From the NCBI GenBank assembly GCA_016790385.1, contig JAEUNV010000484.1:1-9842 (forward strand): a stretch of 9,842 bases of DNA. The letters run 5' to 3'. The translations under genes and the position numbers were made by a program. Below, piece after piece: positions 1 through 7,924 of the stretch (position 1 is the first letter of the stretch; every line of letters begins with the position of its first letter). Origin of the DNA: Zoogloea sp. GTDB lineage: Bacteria; Pseudomonadota; Gammaproteobacteria; Burkholderiales; Rhodocyclaceae. The notes beneath the pieces are model-generated. The model ran no database searches and was not told where the DNA came from. It saw nothing but the letters and a program-made list of their open reading frames with translations.

Positions 1-97
1 GCGGCACAAACCCCGGCGCCACCTCGAACCCATCGAAGCCCAACTGGGTTCCCCGCTGGATGCGCGTGACGCGGCGTTTGATTCTGTTCTGGCCCAT
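1..97 (-). CDS. Edge-truncated open frame, unrecognised protein (tentative)
   Basis: A minus-strand frame starts at an ATG at 97-95 and runs off the left edge, beginning MGQNRIKRRVTRIQ and continuing through GFDGFEVAPGF. The same frame is open upstream of this ATG well past position 175, so the true start may lie further right. I prefer this strand because third-position GC, counted by hand over 2-172, is about 79% when read on the minus strand. It is about 61% for the competing plus-strand frame (2-175), which also stays open and ends in TGA at 173-175. The N-terminus is strongly basic (KRR, several Arg). I do not recognise a family. The competing plus-strand reading would end with a TTGA overlap onto the next ORF, as in a coupled operon, so the strand is not settled. 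Confidence 0.3.
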   Translation of the reverse strand, partial: MGQNRIKRRVTRIQRGTQLGFDGFEVAPGFVP

Positions 98-171
98 GAC
101 GGTCCCGATGTCGTCGTTATCGGGACGATCGTAGCCTACGCGCGTGAAGACGGGGGTTTTGCGACACCCTC

Positions 172-393
172 TTGACCAAGACCTACAGCTACCCGGCGCT
201 GGCCCGGTGGCTGACAGATCTGGGGTATCCGACCAAGGTGTCTGAGCCTCGCAGCGCCAAGGCGCAGAAGGTGGTGCTGGGCTGCGTGCCGCGCACCGAG
301 GACGTCATGGCGCTGTTTGAGCGGCTGCAGGGGGAGTTTCCAGGGGCGGAGTTGGAGGAGTTGCTGGCCGCCACGGGAGGGGCCGGTGGGTAG
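172..393 (+). CDS. Small hypothetical protein, 73 aa, TTG start
   Basis: This short ORF has strongly biased third positions (about 63 of 73 codons end in G or C by hand count), which argues that it is, or recently was, translated. The product is soluble-looking with no signal peptide or membrane segment. It has a motif-like stretch LARWLTDLGYPTKV near the N-terminus, a central VVLGCVPRTEDV, then a probable acidic helix (FERLQGEF, ELEELL) and a Gly/Ala tail. The only start near the 5' end is TTG at 172, with no convincing Shine-Dalgarno sequence. The frame is open back to position 148, so this may be the 3' remnant of a longer gene. I do not recognise it. It could be a leftover of the DNA that lay here before the restriction locus arrived, or a small independent gene. 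Confidence 0.45.
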   Translation: MTKTYSYPALARWLTDLGYPTKVSEPRSAKAQKVVLGCVPRTEDVMALFERLQGEFPGAELEELLAATGGAGG

Positions 394-500
394 GGCTCCA
401 GGTTGCGCCGTAGGGGTGTATAGCGGTGAAAGTTGGAGCTCATGCTCATCTATTTTCATCACGTTCAGGCACGTGTCCCCGCCTTTCTTCCCCAAGCCCG

Positions 501-523
501 GCACAGGATCAAAGGACCTGTGC
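501..523. repeat. Inverted repeat / hairpin upstream of hsdR
   Basis: GCACAGG-A-TC and GACCTGTGC form a 9-bp stem with one bulged A and an AAAG tetraloop. No T-run follows on either strand, so it does not look like a rho-independent terminator. Its position about 200 nt before hsdR would suit an operator, an RNA leader element or a small structured RNA; the sequence alone does not decide between these. Confidence 0.4.
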
Positions 524-642
524 TGAGTGTGACATGTCGTGGGGGGCCATGAGCTTGGCTCGCTGGTGTGTGAGTATGGATACGCTGCGAATGAAGAGTG
601 CAATGAAGCCTTCGCGCTTTTCATCGTCAGACCTGATGCATG

Positions 643-672
643 TTGGTGTGGGCGGGTGTGGCGCGTTACAGT
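643..672 (+). promoter_or_regulatory. Possible sigma-70 promoter for hsdR
   Basis: A TTGGTG element (643-648) and a TACAGT element (667-672) are separated by 18 nt. They match the -35 consensus at 3 of 6 positions and the -10 consensus at 4 of 6. Transcription would start near 679, leaving a leader of about 48 nt before the preferred hsdR start at 727. The match is weak; it is the best candidate I found in the leader. Confidence 0.25.
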
Positions 673-726
673 CACGCCTCATATTCGATGATCCCTTCGG
701 CATTCATGCCGCCCGCCGGCAAGACC

Positions 727-3060
727 ATGACCCAATATTCCGAACGTGACGTCTGCACCAAGATCATCTCGCCTGCCATTGAAGCAGCCGGCTGGGACCG
801 GGAAAGCCAGTACCGGGAAGAGGTGAACCTCACCAGCGGTCGGGTGGTGGTGCGCGGTAATAAGGGCAAGCGGGATCTGAAGACTATTCGCCGCGCTGAC
901 TATGTTCTCTACTTCAAGCCCGGAATCCCACTGGCTGTCATCGAGGCCAAGGACCCGAAGCACACGGTCCGGGACGGCATGCAGCAGGCGTTGGCCTACG
1001 CGGACATGTTGGACGTACCCTTTGCTTTCGCCAGCAACGGCGACGGCTTCATCTTCCATGACCGCAGCGGTGGTGGGGTTGAGGTGGAAAGCGAGATCGG
1101 CTTGGCCGATTTCCCCTCGCCGGATGTCCTGTGGCAGCGCTACCTGGCCTGGAAGGGTATTCCGGAGAGCGCCGAGGCCGTCTATGCCCAGGACTATTAC
1201 ACGATCGGCAAGCCGGCCCGCTACTACCAACTGACGGCGGTCAATCGTGCGGTGGAGGCGGTTTCCCGCGGGCAACGGCGCGTCCTGCTGGTCATGGCTA
1301 CGGGTACGGGCAAGACCTTTACCGCCTTCCAGATCATCTGGCGCCTTTGGAAGGCGCGCGCCGCCAAGCGCATCCTCTTCCTGGCGGACCGTAATATCCT
1401 CATCGACCAGACCAAGAGCAACGACTTCAAGCCCTTCGGCGGTGCCATGACCAAGATCGGCAACCGTGAAGTGGACAAGTCCTTCGAGATCTACCTGTCG
1501 CTGTACCAGGCGGTCACCGGCACGGAGGAAGTGCAGAACATCTACAAGCAGTTCAGTCCGGACTTCTTCGACCTGATTGTCATCGACGAGTGTCACCGCG
1601 GTAGCGCCGCCGAGGATTCGGCCTGGCGGGACATCCTCGACTACTTCGGCTCCGCCATCCACCTGGGGCTGACCGCCACGCCCAAGGAGACTGAGGCGGT
1701 TTCCAGTACCACCTACTTCGGTGAGCCGGTCTTCACCTATTCCCTCCGGCAGGGTATCGAGGACGGCTTCCTGGCCCCCTACAAGGTCATCCGCGTTGAT
1801 CTGGACAAGGATCTGGGCTGGCGGCCGGTGAAGGGTAAGGTGGATGCCAAGGGCCAACTGGTGGAGGACCGCATCTACAACGCCGCGGACATGAACCGTA
1901 CCCTGGTGCTGACGCAGCGGGACCTGGCGGTGGCGACGCGCATCACCGAATTCCTCAAGGCCACGGACCGGTGGGCCAAGACCATCGTCTTCTGCGAGGA
2001 CATCGACCACGCGGCACGCATGCGCCAGGCCCTCATCAACGCCAATCCCGACCTGGCGACGCAGCATCCCAAGTACTGCATGCAGATCACCGGCGACAAC
2101 GAGGAAGGCAAGCTGGAACTGGACAACTTCATCAACCCGAAGAAGGCGCTGCCCGTCATCGCCTGCACCTCACGGCTGATGACGACGGGTGTGGATGCCA
2201 AGACCTGCAAGCTGGTGGTGCTGGACCGCAGTATCAAGTCCATGACCGAGTTCAAGCAGATCATCGGTCGCGGCACGCGCATCGACGAGGACTACGACAA
2301 GCTCTGGTTCACCATCCTGGACTTCAAGAAGGCCACCGAGTTGTTCGCCAACCCGGCTTTCGACGGCGATCCCGTGGTGATCTTCGAGCCCAAACCGGAA
2401 CAGCCGGTCGTGCCGCCCGAGGACGATCCTGGCGCGGACGACACGCCGCCGGAGCTGCCGCCGGGTGGTGAGGTCGTCGAAGACCCGCCCGGCGGCGGGC
2501 GGGTCAAGTACATCATCAACGATGTGCCGGTGTATGTGCTCAATGAGCGCGTCCAGTATTACGGCCCCGACGGCAAGCTCGTCACCGAATCCCTCAAGGA
2601 TTACAGCCGCATCCAGATTGGCAAACGCTTTGACTCCCTCGACACCTTCCTGGCCACCTGGAACGACACTGAGAAGAAGGCTGCGATCATCGCGGAGCTC
2701 GAAGAGCAAGGCGTTCTGTTCGACGAGTTGGCCAGGGAGGCGGGCAAAGACCTCGACCCCTTCGACCTTATCTGCCACGTCGCTTTCGGTAAGAAGCCGC
2801 TGACCCGGCGCGAGCGCGCCGACCAAGTGAAGAAGCGCGACTACTTCACCACTTATGGCGCCACGGCCCGCAAGGTGCTGGAGGTGCTCCTGGATAAATA
2901 CGCCGACGAGGGCGTCGCCAACATCGAGCAGATGGAAGTGTTGAAGGTGGCGCCGCTCGACCAGTTCGGTTCGCCGGTTGAGATAATCAAGGCCTTCGGC
3001 GGGAAAACCCGGTACCTGGCCGCCGTGCGGGAGCTGGAGCGCTGCCTGTACGCGAGCTAG
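727..3060 (+). CDS. hsdR: Type I restriction enzyme, R (endonuclease/translocase) subunit
   Basis: This is the motor and nuclease subunit of a type I restriction-modification complex: it uses ATP to pull DNA past the bound enzyme and cuts unmethylated DNA far from the site. The N-terminal nuclease domain shows the PD-(D/E)xK set D58, E73-x-K75, followed by Q87-x3-Y91. The SF2 translocase has Walker A ATGTGKT (191-197, K196), DECH (287-290), LTATP (315-319) and motif [10 protein letters not shown] (511-518). A Pro/Gly/acid-rich linker spans about 553-592. The C-terminal part, from about 610, matches the EcoEI-type R C-terminal domain that docks on HsdM/HsdS. Length is 777 aa, near the roughly 800 aa of EcoAI/EcoEI. 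I chose ATG 727 because family members begin just before the [12 protein letters not shown] helix. An in-frame ATG at 640 would add 29 residues unlike the family. No strong Shine-Dalgarno sequence precedes either start. All key motifs are intact, so it should be active. Confidence 0.95.
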   Translation: MTQYSERDVCTKIISPAIEAAGWDRESQYREEVNLTSGRVVVRGNKGKRDLKTIRRADYVLYFKPGIPLAVIEAKDPKHTVRDGMQQALAYADMLDVPFAFASNGDGFIFHDRSGGGVEVESEIGLADFPSPDVLWQRYLAWKGIPESAEAVYAQDYYTIGKPARYYQLTAVNRAVEAVSRGQRRVLLVMATGTGKTFTAFQIIWRLWKARAAKRILFLADRNILIDQTKSNDFKPFGGAMTKIGNREVDKSFEIYLSLYQAVTGTEEVQNIYKQFSPDFFDLIVIDECHRGSAAEDSAWRDILDYFGSAIHLGLTATPKETEAVSSTTYFGEPVFTYSLRQGIEDGFLAPYKVIRVDLDKDLGWRPVKGKVDAKGQLVEDRIYNAADMNRTLVLTQRDLAVATRITEFLKATDRWAKTIVFCEDIDHAARMRQALINANPDLATQHPKYCMQITGDNEEGKLELDNFINPKKALPVIACTSRLMTTGVDAKTCKLVVLDRSIKSMTEFKQIIGRGTRIDEDYDKLWFTILDFKKATELFANPAFDGDPVVIFEPKPEQPVVPPEDDPGADDTPPELPPGGEVVEDPPGGGRVKYIINDVPVYVLNERVQYYGPDGKLVTESLKDYSRIQIGKRFDSLDTFLATWNDTEKKAAIIAELEEQGVLFDELAREAGKDLDPFDLICHVAFGKKPLTRRERADQVKKRDYFTTYGATARKVLEVLLDKYADEGVANIEQMEVLKVAPLDQFGSPVEIIKAFGGKTRYLAAVRELERCLYAS

Positions 3061-3085
3061 TCTTTCCCCTCCAGAAGAAGAACTC

Positions 3086-3718
3086 ATGCCCTATCAGAAC
3101 CGCGTAACGCCTCGTGGCGATATCATTTTCTCGGCCAGCAAGGCCGGCACCCTCATGGGTAACCGCGGGTGCCTGCACAACGCGGAGAAGCAGCTCATCC
3201 GAACCAGTAAGACCACCAACTGGGTCACCTGCTTGCTGAAATTCAAGGGCTTTCCCCGTCGGGAGCTCATGGCGGACGGTAGCTATACCGAGCTCTTCTT
3301 TCTCGACGAGGCGACCGCCCTCGCGGCAGGGCATCGTCCCTGTTACACCTGCCAGAACAAGCGCTACGGGGAGTTCAAGGTTAAGTGGTTCGTCGGGCAA
3401 GGCCTTCCTGCTGGCGATGTCCAGATCATGGACAAGCAGCTACACGCCGAGCGCCGAGCCCCCGACGGCACCAAGCTGACCTACGTTGCCGCCCTTGATG
3501 ACTTGCCGGATGGCACGTTTGTGGCGGGTGATGGGGCAAGTTATCTCCTCTTTGGTGCTCGCTTGCTGCGCTGGTCGGCCGAGGGCTACCTGGATGCTCG
3601 GTCAGCCCCCGCCGGGCTGATGGTCGAGGTCCTGACCCCCAGGTCCGTCGTCGAGGTGCTCAGGCACGATTACATGCCAGCCCTGCATCCCTCCGCCCAA
3701 GCCTTGTTGGGGCAGTAG
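3086..3718 (+). CDS. Uncharacterised 210-aa protein with Ada-like Cys motif
   Basis: The gene lies 25 nt after hsdR and 35 nt before hsdM on the same strand, with a purine-rich AGAAGAAG ribosome site about 5 nt before the ATG. The 210-aa product is soluble, with no signal peptide or membrane segment. Potential metal ligands are C29-x-H31 in GNRGCLH, C49, H83, and C86-x2-C89. The stretch 75-90 (EATALAAGHRPCYTCQ) resembles the second half of the Ada N-terminal zinc domain, where the motif ends ALAAGFRPCKRC. The first Ada pair (C-x3-C, with the methyl-accepting Cys) is absent, so phosphotriester repair is not implied. I recall similar proteins (MPYQNRVTP start, YTELFFLDEATALAAGHRPC core) as widespread conserved hypotheticals. 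A zinc-stabilised DNA- or protein-binding accessory to the restriction complex is my inference. It could also be an unrelated passenger. Confidence 0.85.
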   Translation: MPYQNRVTPRGDIIFSASKAGTLMGNRGCLHNAEKQLIRTSKTTNWVTCLLKFKGFPRRELMADGSYTELFFLDEATALAAGHRPCYTCQNKRYGEFKVKWFVGQGLPAGDVQIMDKQLHAERRAPDGTKLTYVAALDDLPDGTFVAGDGASYLLFGARLLRWSAEGYLDARSAPAGLMVEVLTPRSVVEVLRHDYMPALHPSAQALLGQ

Positions 3719-3753
3719 AATCCCGCCCGCTTCCGTCTACGCGAAAACAGCTT

Positions 3754-5223
3754 ATGTCCCTCAGCACCACCTTCATCAAATCCATCCAGGACATCATGCG
3801 TCAGGACGCGGGCGTCGATGGCGACGCCCAGCGCATCTCGCAGCTCACCTGGCTCCTGTTCCTGAAGATTTTCGATGACCAGGAAACCGAACTTGAGCTG
3901 ATGCGGGACGACTACCAGTCGCCCCTGCCGGACTCTCTGCGCTGGCGTGCCTGGGCGGCGGACGCTGAGGGCATCACCGGCGACGAGCTGCTGGACTTCG
4001 TGAACAACACGCTCTTCACGCGCCTCAAGGGTTTGACGGCCGACCCGCAGGGCAATCCCCGCGGTTTCGTCGTGCGCCAGGTGTTTGAAGACGCCTTCAA
4101 CTACATGAAGTCGGGCCAACTGCTGCGCCAGGTCATCAACCGCATCAACGAGATCGACTTCAACAACCAGCAGGAACGCCACCTCTTCAACGATCTCTAC
4201 GAGCGGATCCTCAAGGACCTGCAGAGCGCCGGCAACGCCGGGGAGTTCTACACCCCGCGCGCCGTCACGCAGTTCATGGTCGATCAGGTTAATCCGCGCC
4301 TGGGCGAGAAGGTGCTCGACCCGGCCTGCGGTACCGGCGGCTTCCTGTCCTGCGCGCTGGAACACCTGCGCGGTCAGGTCAAGAACGTGGCCGATGAGGC
4401 TGTCCTGCAGAACGCCATTCACGGCGTCGAGAAGAAGCAGATGCCGCACCTGCTGTGCGTCACCAACATGCTGCTGCACGGCATCGAGATCCCCAGCCAG
4501 ATCCGCCACGACAACACCCTGACCCGGCCGCTGATTGATTACGGCCCGCGCGACCAGGTCGATGCTATCCTCACCAACCCGCCCTTCGGCGGCACCGAGG
4601 AGCCGGGCATCGAGGCCAACTTCCCGGCGGACGTGCGCACCAAGGAAACCGCCGACCTGTTCCTCGTGTTGATCGTGGAACTCCTCAAGCACAACGGCCG
4701 CGCCGCCGTGGTGCTGCCGGACGGGACCCTCTTCGGCGAGGGCGTGAAGAGCCGCATCAAGGAGCGCCTGCTGACCGAGTGCAACCTGCACACCATCGTG
4801 CGCCTGCCCAACGGCGTCTTCTCGCCCTACACCGGCATCAAGACCAACCTGCTCTTCTTCACCAAGGGCACGCCGACCCGCGAGGTCTGGTACTACGAGC
4901 ACCCTTATCCGGCCGGCTACAAGAGCTACTCCAAGACCAAGCCCATCCGCATCGAGGAATTCGACGTGGAGAAGGCCTGGTGGGGCAGCGAGGCCGACGG
5001 CTTCAAGGACCGGGTGGAGAACGAGTTCGCCTGGAAGGTCAGCATCGACACGATCAAGGCCAGCGGCTTCAACCTCGACATCAAGAACCCGCACCGTGCT
5101 GAAGAGATCAGCCACGATCCGGACCATCTGCTGGCTGAGTACGCCCGTCTGACCGGCGAGGCTCGGGGGCTGCGGGATCAGTTGAAGTCGGTGCTGGCCC
5201 ATGCCCTGGCGGGGGACGCATGA
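3754..5223 (+). CDS. hsdM: Type I DNA N6-adenine methyltransferase, M subunit
   Basis: HsdM transfers a methyl group from S-adenosylmethionine to adenine N6 within the site chosen by HsdS. Two copies join one HsdS to form the modification enzyme, and HsdR completes the restriction complex. The N-terminal helical HsdM_N domain covers about 1-150 (FIKSIQDIMRQDAGVDGDAQ). It is followed by the family signature EFYTPR at 164-169, SAM-binding motif I DPACGTGGF starting at D189, and the catalytic NPPF at 275-278. Length is 489 aa, matching EcoAI/EcoEI M subunits (about 490). The ATG at 3754 fits the family N-terminus although no clear Shine-Dalgarno sequence precedes it. The stop TGA overlaps the hsdS start (ATGA, 5220-5223), indicating translational coupling that helps keep M and S in proportion. 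All motifs are intact. Confidence 0.96.
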   Translation: MSLSTTFIKSIQDIMRQDAGVDGDAQRISQLTWLLFLKIFDDQETELELMRDDYQSPLPDSLRWRAWAADAEGITGDELLDFVNNTLFTRLKGLTADPQGNPRGFVVRQVFEDAFNYMKSGQLLRQVINRINEIDFNNQQERHLFNDLYERILKDLQSAGNAGEFYTPRAVTQFMVDQVNPRLGEKVLDPACGTGGFLSCALEHLRGQVKNVADEAVLQNAIHGVEKKQMPHLLCVTNMLLHGIEIPSQIRHDNTLTRPLIDYGPRDQVDAILTNPPFGGTEEPGIEANFPADVRTKETADLFLVLIVELLKHNGRAAVVLPDGTLFGEGVKSRIKERLLTECNLHTIVRLPNGVFSPYTGIKTNLLFFTKGTPTREVWYYEHPYPAGYKSYSKTKPIRIEEFDVEKAWWGSEADGFKDRVENEFAWKVSIDTIKASGFNLDIKNPHRAEEISHDPDHLLAEYARLTGEARGLRDQLKSVLAHALAGDA

Positions 5224-6995
5224 ACGCGCCGCAGGTGGCGGACGCGTCCCGGGACTACCTCACCCAGCTAATGCCGCCGCTGGTGCGCCATTTCGACCTG
5301 CTGGCCGGCGCGCCGCAGGGTGTGGCTCGCCTGCGGGAGCTGATCCTGTCCTTGGCCGTGCGCGGCATGCTGGTGCCCCAGGACATGGCGGATGAACCGG
5401 CGAGCGCGTTGTTGGAGCGTATCCGGACCCAGAAGGACAAGCTGATTGCCGAAGGCACGATCAAGCGGGATACGCCGTTGTCCGTGATTACGGAGGAGGA
5501 ACAGCCGTTTAACTTGCCTGATGGGTGGGCGTGGGTGAAGTTGAATCAACTCCTTTCCAAAATCGGAGCGGGGAGTACCCCTCTAGGCGGCAAGGAAGTC
5601 TATGTGCCCTCCGGAGTCAAATTCTTGCGGTCGCAAAATGTGTGGAACGATGGACTGCGCTTGAGTGATGTTGCGTATATCAAGGCAGAAACTCACTCTA
5701 GGATGTCTGGGACGGCGGTCACTCCTGGGGACATCCTATTCAACATTACGGGGGCCTCTATCGGGCGATGTGCTGTTGTGCCTGGTGATTTCGATGAGGC
5801 GAACGTAAGCCAACACGTGACCATCATCCGACCTGTGATGGCAGCGGTCACGTCATACTTGCATCTGGTTCTTGTCTCCGCCCATGTTCAGCAAACGGTT
5901 ATGGACGTTCAGGTTGGTGTTTCAAGAGAGGGCTTGAGCATTGGAAAGCTCGGCCAGTTCTTGATCCCGGTCCCGCCTCTTCCCGAGCAAGCCCGCATCG
6001 TCGCCAAGGTGAAAGAGCTGATGACGTTCTGCGACCTTCTGGAGGAGAAGGGCCGGCTGGAGGCGGAGCAGCATCGCCGCTTGGTGGCGACCCTGTTCGA
6101 CTCCCTCATCAGCGCCGAGTCCCCCCATGAACTGGCTGAACGCTGGCAGCGCGTCGCTGCCCACTTCGATCTGCTGCTGGACCGGCCGGAAGCCGTGGAT
6201 GTCCTGGAGCAGACCGTCCTGCAACTGGCCGTACGTGGCCTGCTGGTGCCCCAGGACCCCGCCGATGAACCTGCCAGCCATCTACTGGAACGCATCCGCA
6301 GCGAGAAGGACCGGCTCATCGCCGCCGGCAAGATCAAGCGGGATAAGTCACTGGCGTCCATCAACGAAGACGAGACACCGTTTGAGTTACCTAACGGTTG
6401 GGGGTGGGGGCGGCTTGGAGAGGTTACCGATATTTCCAGTGGGGTCACTTTAGGCCGCAAAACACCGTTGAAATCACCTGTCTCCTTGCCGTACCTCCGG
6501 GTTGCCAATGTGCAGCGTTGGAAGTTAGTCCTGCAAGATGTGAAGGAAGTGGTGATTGACGCGTTCGAGCTTGAGCGCTTCCAACTTCGCACCGGGGATC
6601 TGTTAATGACGGAAGGGGGGGATTGGGACAAGGTTGGTCGGACTTGCATCTGGCGTAATGAATTGCCCACCTGCCTGCATCAGAACCATGTGTTCAAGGT
6701 GCGGCGCGTATTCGACGAGTGGCAACCTTTGTGGGCTGAGTTGTACTTGAACTCCACGTATGCACGTGCCTACTTTGCATCTTCTGCCAAGCAGACGACC
6801 AATTTAGCCTCTATCAATATGACTCAGTTGAAGAGCTGCGTGTTTCCCATTCCACCTCTTGCCGAGCAAGCACGCATCATTGCCCGGGTCGAAGAACTGC
6901 GCCGCCTCTGCGCTGACCTCCGGGCCCGGCTGAGCCACCGGAAGGACATCCAGCGCGCCCTGTCCGCAGCGCTGGTCGAGCAGGTGGCCGCATGA
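5220..6995 (+). CDS. hsdS: Type I restriction-modification specificity subunit
   Basis: HsdS recognises a bipartite DNA target and holds the M and R subunits. The 591-aa chain is two similar halves: a conserved N-terminal block (about 1-100), first target recognition domain (about 102-250), central conserved block (about 250-390, starting PPLPEQARIVAKV), second recognition domain (about 392-542) and C-terminal block (PPLAEQARIIARV onward). The N-terminal and central blocks share LAVRG-LVPQD-ADEPAS-LLERIR and IKRD, about two thirds identical over 71 residues. Long pre-recognition blocks of this kind and a length near 590 aa are typical of type IB (EcoAI/EcoEI). The recognition domains are visibly poorer in GC and use rarer codons than the conserved blocks, consistent with domain exchange. 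The start ATG overlaps the hsdM stop and has GGGGGA just upstream. The actual target cannot be read from sequence. Confidence 0.95.
   Translation: MNAPQVADASRDYLTQLMPPLVRHFDLLAGAPQGVARLRELILSLAVRGMLVPQDMADEPASALLERIRTQKDKLIAEGTIKRDTPLSVITEEEQPFNLPDGWAWVKLNQLLSKIGAGSTPLGGKEVYVPSGVKFLRSQNVWNDGLRLSDVAYIKAETHSRMSGTAVTPGDILFNITGASIGRCAVVPGDFDEANVSQHVTIIRPVMAAVTSYLHLVLVSAHVQQTVMDVQVGVSREGLSIGKLGQFLIPVPPLPEQARIVAKVKELMTFCDLLEEKGRLEAEQHRRLVATLFDSLISAESPHELAERWQRVAAHFDLLLDRPEAVDVLEQTVLQLAVRGLLVPQDPADEPASHLLERIRSEKDRLIAAGKIKRDKSLASINEDETPFELPNGWGWGRLGEVTDISSGVTLGRKTPLKSPVSLPYLRVANVQRWKLVLQDVKEVVIDAFELERFQLRTGDLLMTEGGDWDKVGRTCIWRNELPTCLHQNHVFKVRRVFDEWQPLWAELYLNSTYARAYFASSAKQTTNLASINMTQLKSCVFPIPPLAEQARIIARVEELRRLCADLRARLSHRKDIQRALSAALVEQVAA
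5368..6345 (+). repeat. Colinear internal direct repeat within hsdS
   Basis: The two halves of hsdS keep nucleotide identity in register at an 873-bp (in-frame) offset. A perfect 17-bp match, TGCTGGTGCCCCAGGAC, lies at 5368-5384 and 6241-6257. A perfect 14-bp match, GATCAAGCGGGATA, lies at 5459-5472 and 6332-6345. A second near-identical block follows each recognition domain, starting CCTCTT at 5976 and at 6855, an offset of 879 bp. Each recognition domain is thus bracketed by matching sequence that could support homologous exchange. Confidence 0.8.
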
Positions 6996-7873
6996 GTCTG
7001 ACCTACGGGACGTATGTCATAGCCGACCTGATGCCCAGCGGCGTTACGGGTCGAAAGGGCCTTGGCATCTACCAACTCGTGTTCAGCATCACCTTCCAGG
7101 TACCCAACTGGCCTGCCGAGAAGCAGGGGCGAGTGTCGAGTCTCCGTGCCACAGTAGCTGCGAGTATTGGGCGAGGGGCGCCAGAGCTGCTGGGTTACGC
7201 ACTCCCAGAGATACCGCTGACCATCGAGCCTAAGCCCCATTCCTTCATGGCCGCCTCGGCGTTTGTCCTAAATCTCAGCGCCGATCAGCTTTTCGCCCTG
7301 GAGAAGGTCCGTAGCGGGGGTGATCTGCGCTTCCACCTGACGATTGACGGAGAGGCTTCGGGTTTCAATGGTTCATGGCCTGTCCGTGATCAGATCTTCG
7401 TTGATGTGAAGCTCAGTGACTGGAGCCGAATCGTCCAGGAGCTTGGTCTGGCTGAGATTCTGGTCGTTGGCATCGAACTGCCTTCCGGCGCTGAGAATGG
7501 CATTCTGAGTGAGGCCTGCGGGCTCATCCGCAAGGCTCATCGGGATTTGCTGGAAGGCCGGTACGACGATGTTGTCGCTAAATGCAGGAAAGCTATCGAA
7601 AGCTCCCAGGCTGCCCGCGGTGACAAGGAAAACGCGCAGGCTGCTTTCAGGAAGTGGAAGCAAGGCAATGCCAGTAACCTGGACGGGATGGAGCGGGCCT
7701 ACATCATCGAAGAGGCTGTCCGGCAGTACACTCACTTGGCTCACCATGTCGATGACAACGGTGGAAGTGAGCACTGTTTCAGCCGGTCTGATGCCACTTT
7801 CCTGCTCAGTCTTGCTGCCGCAATGGTCTCCCGTGCTGCGGGCAGGCTCTCGAACGAGCCATCTCTGGCTTGA
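6992..7873 (+). CDS. Uncharacterised 293-aa protein coupled to hsdS
   Basis: The start codon overlaps the hsdS stop (ATGA, 6992-6995) and a good ribosome site, AGGTGG, sits 4 nt upstream, so the protein is made coupled to HsdS. No signal peptide or membrane segment is visible. Residues 1 to about 165 read as beta-strand-rich, with short alternating hydrophobic runs (YQLVFSITFQV, FVLNLSADQLFAL, FHLTIDG) and a conserved-looking SDW at 142-144. Residues 170-293 read as helical: LLEGRYDDVVAKCRKAIES (G189 R190 Y191, C198), then EEAVRQYTHLAHHVD with R244-x6-H251-H252, and a final Ala/Leu-rich helix. R-x(4-6)-H is the catalytic pattern of HEPN RNases, so a HEPN-like toxin or effector half is possible, but the match is short and I cannot confirm the fold. 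I associate this layout with uncharacterised proteins and assign no function. Its place as last gene of the operon suggests a defence accessory. Confidence 0.85.
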   Translation: MSLTYGTYVIADLMPSGVTGRKGLGIYQLVFSITFQVPNWPAEKQGRVSSLRATVAASIGRGAPELLGYALPEIPLTIEPKPHSFMAASAFVLNLSADQLFALEKVRSGGDLRFHLTIDGEASGFNGSWPVRDQIFVDVKLSDWSRIVQELGLAEILVVGIELPSGAENGILSEACGLIRKAHRDLLEGRYDDVVAKCRKAIESSQAARGDKENAQAAFRKWKQGNASNLDGMERAYIIEEAVRQYTHLAHHVDDNGGSEHCFSRSDATFLLSLAAAMVSRAAGRLSNEPSLA

Positions 7874-7924
7874 TGCTGTTTGATCGGACCCGATCCACCT
7901 CTGACCAGATATCGACCAGACAAC

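Larger units (their letters stand above)
394..726. other. 333-nt non-coding leader region upstream of hsdR
   Basis: I see no convincing gene here: open frames on both strands are short and lack codon bias. The region holds a tandem duplication of GCTCAT (438-443 and 444-449), a strong hairpin (501-523) and a possible sigma-70-like promoter (643-672). It is less GC-rich and more irregular in composition than the flanking genes. The regulatory sequences of the restriction locus, or the junction where the locus joined older DNA, most likely lie here. Confidence 0.5.

Noticed and set aside
27..35. TCGAACCCA matching the T-arm of the tRNA-Gly as a possible left att site
   Set aside because: Only 9 bp match, the flanking bases differ, and the match does not extend to the tRNA 3' end as an attachment core should.
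154..160. GGGTTTT heptamer that could move the plus-strand 2-175 frame by -1 into the 172-393 ORF
   Set aside because: It fits the X-XXY-YYZ slippery pattern, but third-position GC differs sharply between the two frames (about 61% against 86%). The upstream region also reads better on the minus strand, and no stimulatory pseudoknot is obvious.
640..726. N-terminal extension of hsdR from an upstream ATG
   Set aside because: The 29 added residues look like translated leader, have no family resemblance, and no ribosome site supports the upstream ATG.
394..726. Small ORFs on either strand in the hsdR leader
   Set aside because: Codon choice is unlike neighbouring genes, ribosome sites are absent and the translations look random.
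679..5202. Long minus-strand open frames opposite hsdR and hsdM (for example 679-2067, 2170-3087, 3670-5202)
   Set aside because: They mirror strongly biased, motif-complete genes on the plus strand, are rich in low-complexity Leu/Gly/Val/Arg, and contain no recognisable domain; typical antisense shadows in high-GC DNA.
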